In this document: one piece after another, positions 1-7,582 of the stretch
Position numbering within the stretch: position 1 is the first letter of the stretch
Layout: each line of letters starts with the position of its first letter
Notes under the pieces: generated by a model
Databases searched by the model: none
What the model was told of the DNA's origin: nothing
What the model saw: the letters and a program-made list of their open reading frames with translations, nothing else
Assembly: GCF_900093605.1 (NCBI RefSeq)
Contig: NZ_FLYE01000001.1
Coordinates: 558,001-622,000, forward strand
Length of the DNA stretch: 64,000 bases
Source: Candidatus Terasakiella magnetica
GTDB lineage: Bacteria > Pseudomonadota > Alphaproteobacteria > Rhodospirillales > Terasakiellaceae
Direction: 5' to 3'
Program-made: the position numbers and the translations under genes

Positions 1-2
1 TG

Positions 3-71
3 CCGATGACAGCAACAGGCAAAATCAAACGCAATGTACTGCGTGAAAACGAAGTCGCAAAACAGGCTTAG
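3..71 (+). CDS. acyl-CoA synthetase (AMP-binding), C-terminal end only
   Basis: Only the last 22 codons are in the window, ending at TAG 69-71. The visible peptide starts PMTATGKIKRNVLRE, which fits the A10 motif (P-x-T-x-x-G-K-I-x-R) of the ANL adenylate-forming superfamily; the lysine in GKI is the conserved residue of the adenylation half-reaction. The gene is therefore probably a fatty acyl- or acetyl-CoA synthetase, but its substrate cannot be judged from this fragment. Its stop overlaps that of the convergent small gene by 4 bp. Confidence 0.72.
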   Translation, partial: PMTATGKIKRNVLRENEVAKQA

Positions 72-316
72 AATTTACAGTCGTAACGTGCTTCTGCACA
101 AGAGGCGATGACAAAACCCTTTTGTGCAGGATAGCGATTTTTAATCACGCCCAAGGCTTCGTCTTTTGTTTCGGCAACAACACTTTGATAATGCACATCG
201 GCCCACTCATCACCAAAATCAAGATGACGATTGTTTTCTTTTACACATTCGCGCACCTCTTGGTTATAGATGCCGATTTCAAAGTTTTTCTGATTTCCGC
301 TCGTGACTGAGAACAT
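68..316 (-). CDS. small conserved-looking protein, paralogue of the next gene
   Basis: An 82-aa protein I cannot assign to a family. It starts at ATG 314-316 behind a strong GGAGGG ribosome site. Residues from about 12 on align with the 67-aa protein at 385-588: both have FE(I/V)xIYN near the N-terminus, D(E/D)WAD in the middle, and a YPxxKGFVI block near the C-terminus. There is no signal peptide or membrane segment, so it is probably a cytosolic single-domain protein. It lies 68 bp downstream of its paralogue on the same strand. The extra N-terminus and the Cys-containing tail distinguish it from the shorter copy. Confidence 0.7.
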   Translation of the reverse strand: MFSVTSGNQKNFEIGIYNQEVRECVKENNRHLDFGDEWADVHYQSVVAETKDEALGVIKNRYPAQKGFVIASCAEARYDCKF

Positions 317-384
317 GGTCCCACCCTCCTATCTATTCATTCGTAAGATAAGAATAATGGTAAGACCAATTTGTTAAGTTTTAT

Positions 385-588
385 TTAAGCAGGGCCAATG
401 CCACGAATAACAAAGCCCTTGTCTTTAGGGTATTTGGCTAAAACTTTACGACGCGCATCCATTTCATCACGTGCACTGACTTCAATATAGCGCGTATCTG
501 CCCAGTCATCACTATAGGCTGCGGGTTCACCACTTTGCATGGCTCGTTTAACAAGCTCGTTATAAATCGCTACTTCAAATAAAGCCAT
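385..588 (-). CDS. small conserved-looking protein, shorter paralogue
   Basis: A 67-aa protein starting at ATG 586-588 with AAGGTG about 8 bases upstream. It shares IYN, DDWAD, Y-x-x-V and YPKDKGFVI with the protein at 68-316, so the pair came from a tandem duplication. Charged residues and alternating short hydrophobic stretches suggest a small alpha/beta fold. No family is recognised and nothing in the context fixes a function. An upstream AT-rich stretch with a short palindrome (641-653) may hold its promoter. Confidence 0.65.
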   Translation of the reverse strand: MALFEVAIYNELVKRAMQSGEPAAYSDDWADTRYIEVSARDEMDARRKVLAKYPKDKGFVIRGIGPA

Positions 589-661
589 CGTTCTCGCACC
601 TTAGAAATTTTATCTTTAAAGACATTATAATTTTATCAAAACAGATAATCTGTGATCTGGC

Positions 662-1663
662 TCACAAGTCAAGTTCTTTTAAGCTTTCTTGCAAGATCGC
701 CCAGTGCTTTTCTGGACCGGGAAGGCCAATGCGTAAATATTGTGCCCGGTCTTCAAACGGGCGAACCAACACCCCTTGTTTGCCAAGCCCTTCAAATATA
801 TGGGGAGCTTTAGGGTGATGACAATAACGAAACAAAGATGTCCCCCCCACAACATCAATTGACGCTGAACCTAAAATTTCATCCAAACGCTGGGTTGCTT
901 TTATAAGGTCTGCACGGGTCTGTTTGATCCATGCCACATCGCGAAAAGCTCGTTTACCAATTTCCATTGCAGGCCCGTTTACAGCCCATGGCCCAATACC
1001 ATCCCTCAGGCGATCGGCCAGTTTTCCACCGGCTAAGACAAAGCCAAGGCGGATACCAGCAAGGCCAAAAAATTTGCCAAATGAGCGCAAGATAATCAAC
1101 CCATCTGTGCCCGCATGGCTTGAGATATCAAGACTTGGTCTGCAATCTAAAAAAGCCCCATCCACAATCAGGTAGCCGCCTTTTGCATGCTGCTTTGCTG
1201 CGAGTTCTAATAAAAAGTCAGGCTCATACACATCGCCTGTCGGGTTATTCGGGTTTACAATAATCAGGATATCAGCCTCATCAGCGGCATCATAAACATC
1301 CTCTACTTCCATCACATCATGCCCGGCTAAAGACCAGCAATAGGCATGTTCTTTATAAGTTGGCCCAATGATGCGGACCTTTTTAGGCTTTTCAAACAAG
1401 TGAGGTAAAATCTGCAATAAAGTCTGGGTACCAGAAACCGGGATCACTTTTTCAGGATCATCAACACCATAATAAAAGGCTGCCGCCTCTTTAAGATCTT
1501 GCAATAATTTTTGATCAGGAAGGCGGCCCCAATGGTCCTGTTCAAGCGGTGGAATCGGATAAGGATGCGGGTTAATACCCGTGGATAAATCGACCCATTT
1601 TTCTTGAGGCACAGAAAATCTCTGTGCTGCGGCTGCTAAGTTGCCACCATGGAAGACTGCCAA
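662..1663 (-). CDS. cobC: threonine-phosphate decarboxylase (cobalamin biosynthesis)
   Basis: A 333-aa PLP-dependent fold-type I enzyme. The family decarboxylates L-threonine O-3-phosphate to (R)-1-amino-2-propanol phosphate, the linker of the cobalamin nucleotide loop. Visible features are HGGNL at the N-terminus, NPNNPTG at about 137-143, and SFGKFFGLAGIRLGF with the Schiff-base lysine near 197. The frame opens with TTG at 1661-1663, preceded by GGAG about 8 bases away; an ATG just upstream is out of frame. No other cobalamin genes and no B12 riboswitch are visible nearby. A histidinol-phosphate aminotransferase-like role is the alternative, but the HGGNL start favours CobC (CobD in Salmonella naming). 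Confidence 0.85.
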   Translation of the reverse strand: MAVFHGGNLAAAAQRFSVPQEKWVDLSTGINPHPYPIPPLEQDHWGRLPDQKLLQDLKEAAAFYYGVDDPEKVIPVSGTQTLLQILPHLFEKPKKVRIIGPTYKEHAYCWSLAGHDVMEVEDVYDAADEADILIIVNPNNPTGDVYEPDFLLELAAKQHAKGGYLIVDGAFLDCRPSLDISSHAGTDGLIILRSFGKFFGLAGIRLGFVLAGGKLADRLRDGIGPWAVNGPAMEIGKRAFRDVAWIKQTRADLIKATQRLDEILGSASIDVVGGTSLFRYCHHPKAPHIFEGLGKQGVLVRPFEDRAQYLRIGLPGPEKHWAILQESLKELDL

Positions 1664-1958
1664 GGCCCATTCTCCGCGTAATTTTATTATAGATGAACTC
1701 TATTTGACGCAATGGGTAGCATGAGTAAACAGTGCACTCAAGATCGATAAAGCCAAAAAAGAAACAAAATTTCAGCCCCGCTTCTTTAAGCTAAGAAAAT
1801 TATGAAAAAACGCTATAAAGCGCAAGTTCATTTCAATTGCTGCATTGCCAAAAATTACCTTAAAAAACAACAATTTAGCTCATTTTTCCTCTTGAATTTA
1901 TAACCTCAATACATACATAAAATAAGGATTGGTTCACACATACGACAGGAGCGCAATC
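1664..1958. other. divergent intergenic region cobC / leucine dehydrogenase
   Basis: About 295 bp of AT-rich sequence separates two divergent genes and should hold both promoters. I looked for a LiuR palindrome like those at 19126, 21886 and 26296, for an Lrp-type TGCAATA repeat, and for a riboswitch, and found none. Confidence 0.5.
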
Positions 1959-3011
1959 ATGCCAGTCTTTGGAGCAGCAGATTTTGACCATCACGAGAAT
2001 GTTGTTTTCGGCTGTGATGAAGCCACAGGCTTAAAATGCATCATCGCCATCCATAATACCAAGCGCGGCCCCGCCTTGGGCGGTTCGCGTTTTTGGAATT
2101 ATGAAAATGAACAAGATGCCATCACCGATGTTTTGCGCCTCTCCAAAGGCATGACCTATAAGGCCGCTGTGGCGGGATTGGACCTTGGCGGTGGAAAGTC
2201 TGTCATTATTGGGGATGCAAAAAAAATTAAAACCCCGGACCTGATGCGCGCATTTGGACGGGTCATTGAAAGCCTAAACGGTAAATATATTACTGCTGAA
2301 GATGTGGGCACAACGGTTGAAGATATGGACCATATCCGTGAAGTCACCCGTCATGTGCGGGGTAAATCCACAGGTTCAGGCAACCCCTCCCCCTTAACCG
2401 CCTTGGGGACTTTTTTAGGTATCAAAGCGGCTGTTAAACATCACTTAAAAACAGATGAGCTCACTGGCTTGCGCATCAGCGTTCAAGGCGTGGGAAATGT
2501 CGGTTACTATTTGTGCCAATATTTACATGAAGCAGGTGCCAAGCTGATTGTCAGCGACATTAATGAAAAAGCCTTAAAGCGCGTTGAAGAAGAATTTAGC
2601 GCCCAAAGGGTTAGCCTTGAAGAGATCTACAGCCAAGAAGTTGATGTTTATGCCCCTTGCGCCCTTGGGGCCACGGTAAATGACCAAACGATTGATCAAT
2701 TTAACACAAGCATCATTGCCGGTTCTGCCAACAATCAACTGGCTGAAGACCGCCATGGTCAAGCCTTGTTGGACAAAGGTATTCTGTATGCACCGGACTA
2801 TGTGATCAATGCAGGCGGGCTGATCAATGTGGCCCATGAAACCGATGACTATGACTTAGGCGTGGTGAAAGATAAAATCGATAATATCTACACCACCTTG
2901 CTTGAAATTTTCCAACGCTCCCAAAAACGCAATTTACCAACGTCCTTAATCGCAGACCATATGGCTGAAGAACTTTTTAAAGAACCAACAACGGCTGAAG
3001 CTGCGCAATAA
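1959..3011 (+). CDS. leucine (branched-chain amino acid) dehydrogenase
   Basis: A 350-aa member of the Glu/Leu/Phe/Val dehydrogenase family, which oxidatively deaminates leucine and related amino acids to 2-oxo acids with NAD+. The N-terminal domain shows KGMTYKAAVAGLDLGGGK, with the catalytic lysine at position 80 as in Bacillus LeuDH and the substrate-binding lysine at 68. The Rossmann domain begins at VQGVGNVG near 180. ATG 1959 is preferred over the upstream TTG 1929 because AGGAG at 1947-1951 precedes it. The length matches LeuDH rather than the longer GDH. Its oxo-acid product would feed the leucine pathway whose operon lies at 9.3-19 kb. Confidence 0.88.
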   Translation: MPVFGAADFDHHENVVFGCDEATGLKCIIAIHNTKRGPALGGSRFWNYENEQDAITDVLRLSKGMTYKAAVAGLDLGGGKSVIIGDAKKIKTPDLMRAFGRVIESLNGKYITAEDVGTTVEDMDHIREVTRHVRGKSTGSGNPSPLTALGTFLGIKAAVKHHLKTDELTGLRISVQGVGNVGYYLCQYLHEAGAKLIVSDINEKALKRVEEEFSAQRVSLEEIYSQEVDVYAPCALGATVNDQTIDQFNTSIIAGSANNQLAEDRHGQALLDKGILYAPDYVINAGGLINVAHETDDYDLGVVKDKIDNIYTTLLEIFQRSQKRNLPTSLIADHMAEELFKEPTTAEAAQ

Positions 3012-3126
3012 AACACCCTAGACGCACATTAGAAAAACACTAATTCTCTATAGAGTTTAAATTTTGTTCATAAATACCATATATTAAGGTATACTACGTA
3101 TATTCGGGAGGACATGTGAGGGTATC

Positions 3127-3450
3127 ATGAATAAAGAAATCAATATGGACCATCGCCAGAACAGAAGGCATTCCATTAATATTATGGCAAACCTTGTCTG
3201 TGATGACGAATCTCATCCGGCAAAAGTTTTGGACATTTCCACAGGTGGCGCCAAAGTTGTACTAGCTGCCTCAAACCTTGAGCAAGAAAGCGAAGTTAAG
3301 ATTGATCTTCCTTTCCTAAATGAACTGGCAGCCCTTGTCATCTGGTCAAATGGTCATAACTGCGGCTTGCGTTTTTATGATGATCAAAACAGATTAAATG
3401 ACTTTTTATATAATCTGGCCATTTATGGCGCAGCAGGTCAGGGAGAATAG
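3127..3450 (+). CDS. PilZ-domain protein (cyclic-di-GMP receptor)
   Basis: A 107-aa single-domain protein. It carries both halves of the PilZ signature: an arginine cluster (RQNRRHS, residues about 10-16) and DISTGGAKV about 25 residues later, matching RxxxR and [DN]xSxxG. PilZ domains bind cyclic-di-GMP and control motility, polysaccharide or surface functions. A GAGGG site lies just before ATG 3127. With no output domain it must act by protein contact. An HD-GYP phosphodiesterase-type gene at 22 kb gives it a signalling partner in the same window, though not in the same operon. Confidence 0.82.
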   Translation: MNKEINMDHRQNRRHSINIMANLVCDDESHPAKVLDISTGGAKVVLAASNLEQESEVKIDLPFLNELAALVIWSNGHNCGLRFYDDQNRLNDFLYNLAIYGAAGQGE

Positions 3451-3459
3451 GTACTAAAC

Positions 3460-3894
3460 CTATTCCTTGATCACTTCCATGGCAAAGGAAGTGCGAAAAC
3501 GTATAACATTTTTGTCATGGTTAAATAAGCGATCACAAATTTTCTGATATTCTTCCATATCCTCCAAATTCATGATCATCAAAACATCACTTTCACCCGT
3601 GATGGCGTAAGCTTGCGCAACAGCCGTTTCTTGCCTGACCTTTTCTATAAAGGCGCCTTGGGCGTGCGTGCCATGCCTTTCCAGATCAACCTCGACAATG
3701 GCTTTTAATTTCCTGCCCAACATTCTGTCATCGATAATACAAACCGTTTTTTGTATCACACCGTCTTTCTTAAGGCGCTGAACACGGCGCAAACAGCTGC
3801 TGGGCGATAGGTTGACCTTTTCAGCCAAGGCTGCATTTGTAATGTCCGCATCACGCTCAAGATAAGCCAAAATATTTCGATCAATTTTATCCAT
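3460..3894 (-). CDS. Lrp/AsnC family transcriptional regulator
   Basis: A 144-aa regulator with the usual layout: an N-terminal helix-turn-helix (about 1-60; MDKIDRNIL start, NLSPSSCLRRVQRL recognition region) and a C-terminal RAM ligand domain (about 65-140) with GESDVLM. Such proteins sense amino acids and regulate adjacent genes. It is divergent from the membrane protein at 3995. Its ATG lies at the edge of a perfect inverted repeat (3894-3908), and no Shine-Dalgarno is visible, so the message may be leaderless or nearly so and autorepressed. The likely ligand is an amino acid, possibly branched-chain given the leucine genes nearby; that is inference. Confidence 0.9.
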   Translation of the reverse strand: MDKIDRNILAYLERDADITNAALAEKVNLSPSSCLRRVQRLKKDGVIQKTVCIIDDRMLGRKLKAIVEVDLERHGTHAQGAFIEKVRQETAVAQAYAITGESDVLMIMNLEDMEEYQKICDRLFNHDKNVIRFRTSFAMEVIKE

Positions 3895-3908
3895 GCAATA
3901 TTATTGCA
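3894..3908. promoter_or_regulatory. candidate Lrp/AsnC operator
   Basis: Perfect 7-bp inverted repeat TGCAATA-T-TATTGCA, followed 6 bases on by a half-site GCAATATT (3915-3922). It lies in the gap between the divergent Lrp gene and the Gate-domain membrane gene and touches the Lrp start codon. This is where an autoregulatory operator would be expected. No binding is shown by sequence alone. Confidence 0.55.
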
Positions 3909-3994
3909 TAAAAACGCAATATTTGACCACACATTCGTTTGGCTTTGTATTATCTTCTTGGACATCATCAATGAAGAGGTGGGAGAAAGACATC

Positions 3995-4957
3995 ATGCCA
4001 ACACTCCTCCACTGGTTTAAGAAACCCGTTAGCGACAGTATCACCCTGTTTTGGGAACTTCTCAAAGTCATGGTGCCGATTATGGTGCTTGTACGTTTGG
4101 GTGTTGAATTTGGCATGATCGAAACCGTTTCCCAAGTTTTCACCCCTTTTATGGATTTGGTTGGCCTGCCCCCTGAAGCCGGGATCATCTGGACCACGGC
4201 AATGCTGGTGAATATCTACGCCGCCATGGTCGCCTTAGTTACCCTGTTGCCCGAAGCCCCCATGACGATTGCGCAAATTACCGTTTTGGGGACCATGATC
4301 CTGCTTGCCCATAGCTTACCCATTGAACAACGCATCGTACAAAAAGCTGGCCCTAGCTTCATTGCCACCACTTTGTTGCGCATCATCAGCGCCATGGTGC
4401 TTGGCGCAATCTTAAACAGTATTTACGGCTCTCTAGAGCTGCTCACTGAAATGGCTGAGATCGCATGGCTGCCTGCAACCGCTGCCAATGCCAGCTGGCA
4501 AGAATGGGCCATTGATAGCGCAATTTCCTTATTTTCCATTTTCTGGATCATCCTGCTTCTTGTGCTGATCTTAAAAGCCCTTGAGGCCCTTAAAGTCACG
4601 GATTTTATTTCAAAAGCACTCTCCCCTGTACTTGGGCTGATGGGGATCAGTTCAAGCGCGATTCCCGTCACTATGATCGGCGTGATGTTGGGCTTGAGCT
4701 ATGGCGGGGCCTTGATTTTGCGCGAAGCCCGTGAGGGGAACATGTCACCAAAGGATATTTTCCTATCGCTGAGCTTTATGTCCCTGTTTCATAGTGCCCT
4801 AGAAGATACATTACTGATTTTCGCCCTTGGCGCTGATCTCAGCGGTATCCTGATTGCGCGGTTTATCTTCGCATTTTTAGTGATTTTTATCCTAAGTCAC
4901 CTGCTAAACCGCCTGCCGCAATCAGTTTTTGATAAATTACTCTTTTCAAAAACATAG
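3995..4957 (+). CDS. nucleoside-recognition (Gate) domain membrane protein
   Basis: A 320-aa, highly hydrophobic protein with about eight membrane segments and two Gate-like halves, an N-terminal one (about 15-150) and a C-terminal one (about 185-310). It resembles the SpmA/SpmB and YjiG/YjiH group. The start is set at ATG 3995 because GGGAG lies about 9 bases before it; upstream in-frame starts lack a ribosome site. Position next to a divergent Lrp regulator suggests a transporter or exporter of an amino acid or similar small metabolite. The family name refers to nucleosides, but no substrate can be read from the sequence. Confidence 0.75.
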   Translation: MPTLLHWFKKPVSDSITLFWELLKVMVPIMVLVRLGVEFGMIETVSQVFTPFMDLVGLPPEAGIIWTTAMLVNIYAAMVALVTLLPEAPMTIAQITVLGTMILLAHSLPIEQRIVQKAGPSFIATTLLRIISAMVLGAILNSIYGSLELLTEMAEIAWLPATAANASWQEWAIDSAISLFSIFWIILLLVLILKALEALKVTDFISKALSPVLGLMGISSSAIPVTMIGVMLGLSYGGALILREAREGNMSPKDIFLSLSFMSLFHSALEDTLLIFALGADLSGILIARFIFAFLVIFILSHLLNRLPQSVFDKLLFSKT

Positions 4958-4997
4958 GATCATCGTAGCCTATATCCAAACAAATGGAATAATAGGC

Positions 4998-5933
4998 ATG
5001 AAAAAATACAACTATCACGAAATTGATATCCTGATTGCGGATCAAAACATCCAGCTTCGTGGTGGCCTGAAAGGTATTCTTCATCAGGCTGGTTTTCGCT
5101 CTATTCAAGATGTCTCTAACCATGAACAGCTTGAAAATGCCCTTATGTCCAAATCACCGGACCTGCTTTTATGTGACATCAGGCTGCCCGGTGGGGATGT
5201 GTGTGAAACCATCGGTAAATTGCGCCATAACCAATGTGGCTTTAACCCGTTTTGCTCTGTCATTCTCTTTATTGATGAACCTACACAGGATGTGGTCGCG
5301 CGTGCATCAAAAGCTGGACTGGATGATTTACAGATCAAGCCCATTGTTGCCAAAAAAATCCTTGCTCGCGTGGAATATCTTGTTGAAAAAAGAAAACCCT
5401 TTGTGGTCACAACCGACTATATCGGGCCAGACAGGCGCACAGGCCACAGGCCGGGCACTATGGAGATTTCCACCGTTGAAGTCCCCAACAGCATTCAAGG
5501 CAAAGCCACAGGCAACTTTAATGAGCGTGAATTTCGCGATCATATTGAAAAATCGGTCTGGGAGATTAATGCCCAAAAGATTGAACGCCAAGCTTATCAA
5601 ATTGCCTATCTGGTGGATCGCATTGTTCCAGCCTATCAAGACCAGCAATTCAACAAAGAAAGCATGGGCCAATGCGCACGCCTTGTTGATGTTTCTAAAG
5701 ACATTGCCAAGCGTCTTGAAGACAGTGATTTTGATCATCTTTCCGGCCTTGTCTCCACCCTAGAAACCGTAGCAGAATCCTTATGGAAAAGCGGCACACT
5801 TCCTAAACAGAAAGATCTGGAACTTTTACCGGAACTCTCTGCTGCTATTTCAGCCACCTTTAAATCGGTTAAGGCTGCTGCACCCTTTGCTGATGAGATT
5901 ATTCATTCCGTTCAGGATCAATACAAAAAATAA
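4998..5933 (+). CDS. response regulator with helical C-terminal domain of unknown output
   Basis: A 311-aa protein. Residues 8-135 form a receiver domain: acidic D15, phospho-acceptor D60 in DLLLCDIRLPGG, and a KP lysine pair near 120. A YIGPDRR motif follows at about 145-151, then about 150 residues of predicted helix without a DNA-binding, GGDEF or enzyme motif. ATG 4998 has GGAA about 8 bases upstream; an earlier in-frame ATG at 4929 lies inside the previous gene. The gene follows the Gate protein by 40 bp on the same strand. I cannot name the output; a protein-interaction or chemotaxis/motility role is possible. Confidence 0.7.
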   Translation: MKKYNYHEIDILIADQNIQLRGGLKGILHQAGFRSIQDVSNHEQLENALMSKSPDLLLCDIRLPGGDVCETIGKLRHNQCGFNPFCSVILFIDEPTQDVVARASKAGLDDLQIKPIVAKKILARVEYLVEKRKPFVVTTDYIGPDRRTGHRPGTMEISTVEVPNSIQGKATGNFNEREFRDHIEKSVWEINAQKIERQAYQIAYLVDRIVPAYQDQQFNKESMGQCARLVDVSKDIAKRLEDSDFDHLSGLVSTLETVAESLWKSGTLPKQKDLELLPELSAAISATFKSVKAAAPFADEIIHSVQDQYKK

Positions 5934-5973
5934 CCTGTCGACCTTGGCTCCATTACAGGCTAAGTAAGCGTCT

Positions 5974-7089
5974 ATGGAAAAAAAGACTGACCTAGAAATC
6001 TTCCTCGTTTGTGTGCCCGGTTTTGAAGGCACCCTTTGTGCTGAGCTGCGCGAAAAAGGTTTTAAAAAACCAAAGATCGATAAAGGCGGGGTCACCCTGA
6101 AAGGACGTTGGGAAGACGTCTGGCGTGCAAACCTGCTTGTGCGCGGGGCAAGCAAAGTGCTTGTACGCCTTGGGGCCTTTCGCGCCATGCACCTTGCCCA
6201 GCTTGATAAACGCGCACGCAAATTTCCATGGGCTGATTTCCTGCGCGCTGATGTGCCTGTGCGCATTGATGTGACCTGTAAAAAGTCGCGCATCTATCAC
6301 AATAAAGCCGCCGCCCAACGTATTGAGCGTGCCTTAACTGAAGAACTCGGCTGTGAAATCTCAAGCGAGGCTGAGCTTTGCCTAAAGGTGCGTATTTATG
6401 AAGACCTCTGCACCATCAGTATTGATAGCTCAGGGGAAGGATTACACAAACGCGGTCATAAAGAAGCTTTAAACAAAGCCCCAATGCGCGAAACCCTTGC
6501 CGCCCTCTCCCTCATGGCCTGTGGCTATAAAGGCAATGAGCCTGTGCTTGACCCCATGTGCGGGTCCGGCACCTTTGTGATTGAGGCTGCTGAAATGGCA
6601 ACAGGGCTTAACCCCGGGCGCAGCCGCAATTTTGCCTTTGAACATCTTGTCACGTTTGACCGTGTAATTTGGGAAAAGTTAAAAGAAACCACACTGGTAA
6701 AACAACCTGAGGCCAAATTTTATGGCTTTGATCGCGATGCAGGCGCCATTACGCGCTCCCAAGAAAATGCAACCCGCGCAGGCCTGCAAGATATCTGCCT
6801 CTTTGATAAACAGGCCGTGAGCAAACTCATCACGCCTGTTGGCCCCAAAGGCCTTGTCATTATCAACCCGCCTTATGGGGTACGTATTGGTGAAAAGAAA
6901 AAGCTCTACCCGTTATATGCCGCCCTTGGCAAAACACTAAAAGAACAGTTTAAAGGCTGGCGCGTTGGTCTGATCACCAACACAGAAGGCTTGGCAAAAA
7001 CATGTGAGCTGCCCTTTAAGCCCAAGCCCCTGTCCTTTTCCCATGGCGGTATTCGCGTAGCACTGTATCAAACGGATGATCTTGATTAA
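5974..7089 (+). CDS. THUMP-domain class I SAM-dependent RNA methyltransferase (RlmL/Trm14-like)
   Basis: A 371-aa enzyme of the UPF0020 family. The N-terminal half (about 45-160) is a ferredoxin-like/THUMP RNA-binding region. The C-terminal half is a Rossmann methyltransferase with DPMCGSGTFVIEAA (SAM binding, about 187) and the catalytic NPPYG motif (about 299). Family members make N2-methylguanosine or related marks in 23S rRNA or tRNA; the exact base is not predictable here. The stop overlaps that of the convergent DUF1489 gene by 4 bp. Confidence 0.85.
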   Translation: MEKKTDLEIFLVCVPGFEGTLCAELREKGFKKPKIDKGGVTLKGRWEDVWRANLLVRGASKVLVRLGAFRAMHLAQLDKRARKFPWADFLRADVPVRIDVTCKKSRIYHNKAAAQRIERALTEELGCEISSEAELCLKVRIYEDLCTISIDSSGEGLHKRGHKEALNKAPMRETLAALSLMACGYKGNEPVLDPMCGSGTFVIEAAEMATGLNPGRSRNFAFEHLVTFDRVIWEKLKETTLVKQPEAKFYGFDRDAGAITRSQENATRAGLQDICLFDKQAVSKLITPVGPKGLVIINPPYGVRIGEKKKLYPLYAALGKTLKEQFKGWRVGLITNTEGLAKTCELPFKPKPLSFSHGGIRVALYQTDDLD

Positions 7090-7505
7090 ATCAGGCCAAG
7101 CTCGCGCAATTCTGCCGACATTTCTTCGGGTAAATCTTCACCGATAATCTCTCGGTCACCCAAATCAGCAGGCACGTCTTTTTCTTCAAAATAGCGCCAG
7201 CCTTGAAAAGCTTTTTGCTGTTTCAATTCTGTTTTAATCAATCCCGGTTTTAAAATAATGAGGCAATATTTACGCCCTTCATCATCCATTTCTTCTTCAA
7301 AACCGATAATCTCTTGGCGCACCCGAAAATGCCCTTTAATCACCCAATAAAGTGAGCCACCCTCTAACAACTCTTTTTTGCGTTTAGGGGTGTTGCGTGT
7401 GTAGGTAAAGAGCGAACCGTAATCTTGTAATTTACGTTCTTGGATAGCTTCAAGCTCTTCAATGTCTTCAACACGGGCGGCAAGTTTTTTTAGGTTAATG
7501 GTCAT
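7086..7505 (-). CDS. DUF1489 family protein
   Basis: A protein of 139 aa when started at ATG 7503-7505, which gives the MTINLKKLAARVEDIEEL opening typical of this alphaproteobacterial family; an in-frame ATG at 7526 would add seven residues. Family features seen are YTRNTPKR, GGSLYWVIKG and FQGWRY. The function is unknown. The protein is small, charged and soluble, and is usually a single-copy gene in alphaproteobacteria. The context (convergent with an RNA methyltransferase) gives no clear hint. Confidence 0.78.
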   Translation of the reverse strand: MTINLKKLAARVEDIEELEAIQERKLQDYGSLFTYTRNTPKRKKELLEGGSLYWVIKGHFRVRQEIIGFEEEMDDEGRKYCLIILKPGLIKTELKQQKAFQGWRYFEEKDVPADLGDREIIGEDLPEEMSAELRELGLI

Positions 7506-7582
7506 CGTAGGCTTTATCAAAATCAAAATAAACGTTCGCGCACATATAATATGGTTTTTACCCTATGGACAGTCCGTTTCTT

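Noticed and set aside
641-653. Short palindrome ACAGATAATCTGT after cobC
   Set aside because: Could be part of a promoter or a weak terminator; too short and without a proper T-run to call.
1664-1958. Cobalamin riboswitch or LiuR site upstream of cobC or leucine dehydrogenase
   Set aside because: Looked for and not found; no B12-box-like or ACGTTTACGT sequence.
5110-5763. 217-codon plus frame inside the response regulator gene
   Set aside because: Shadow frame of the real coding sequence; the other frame has an intact receiver domain.
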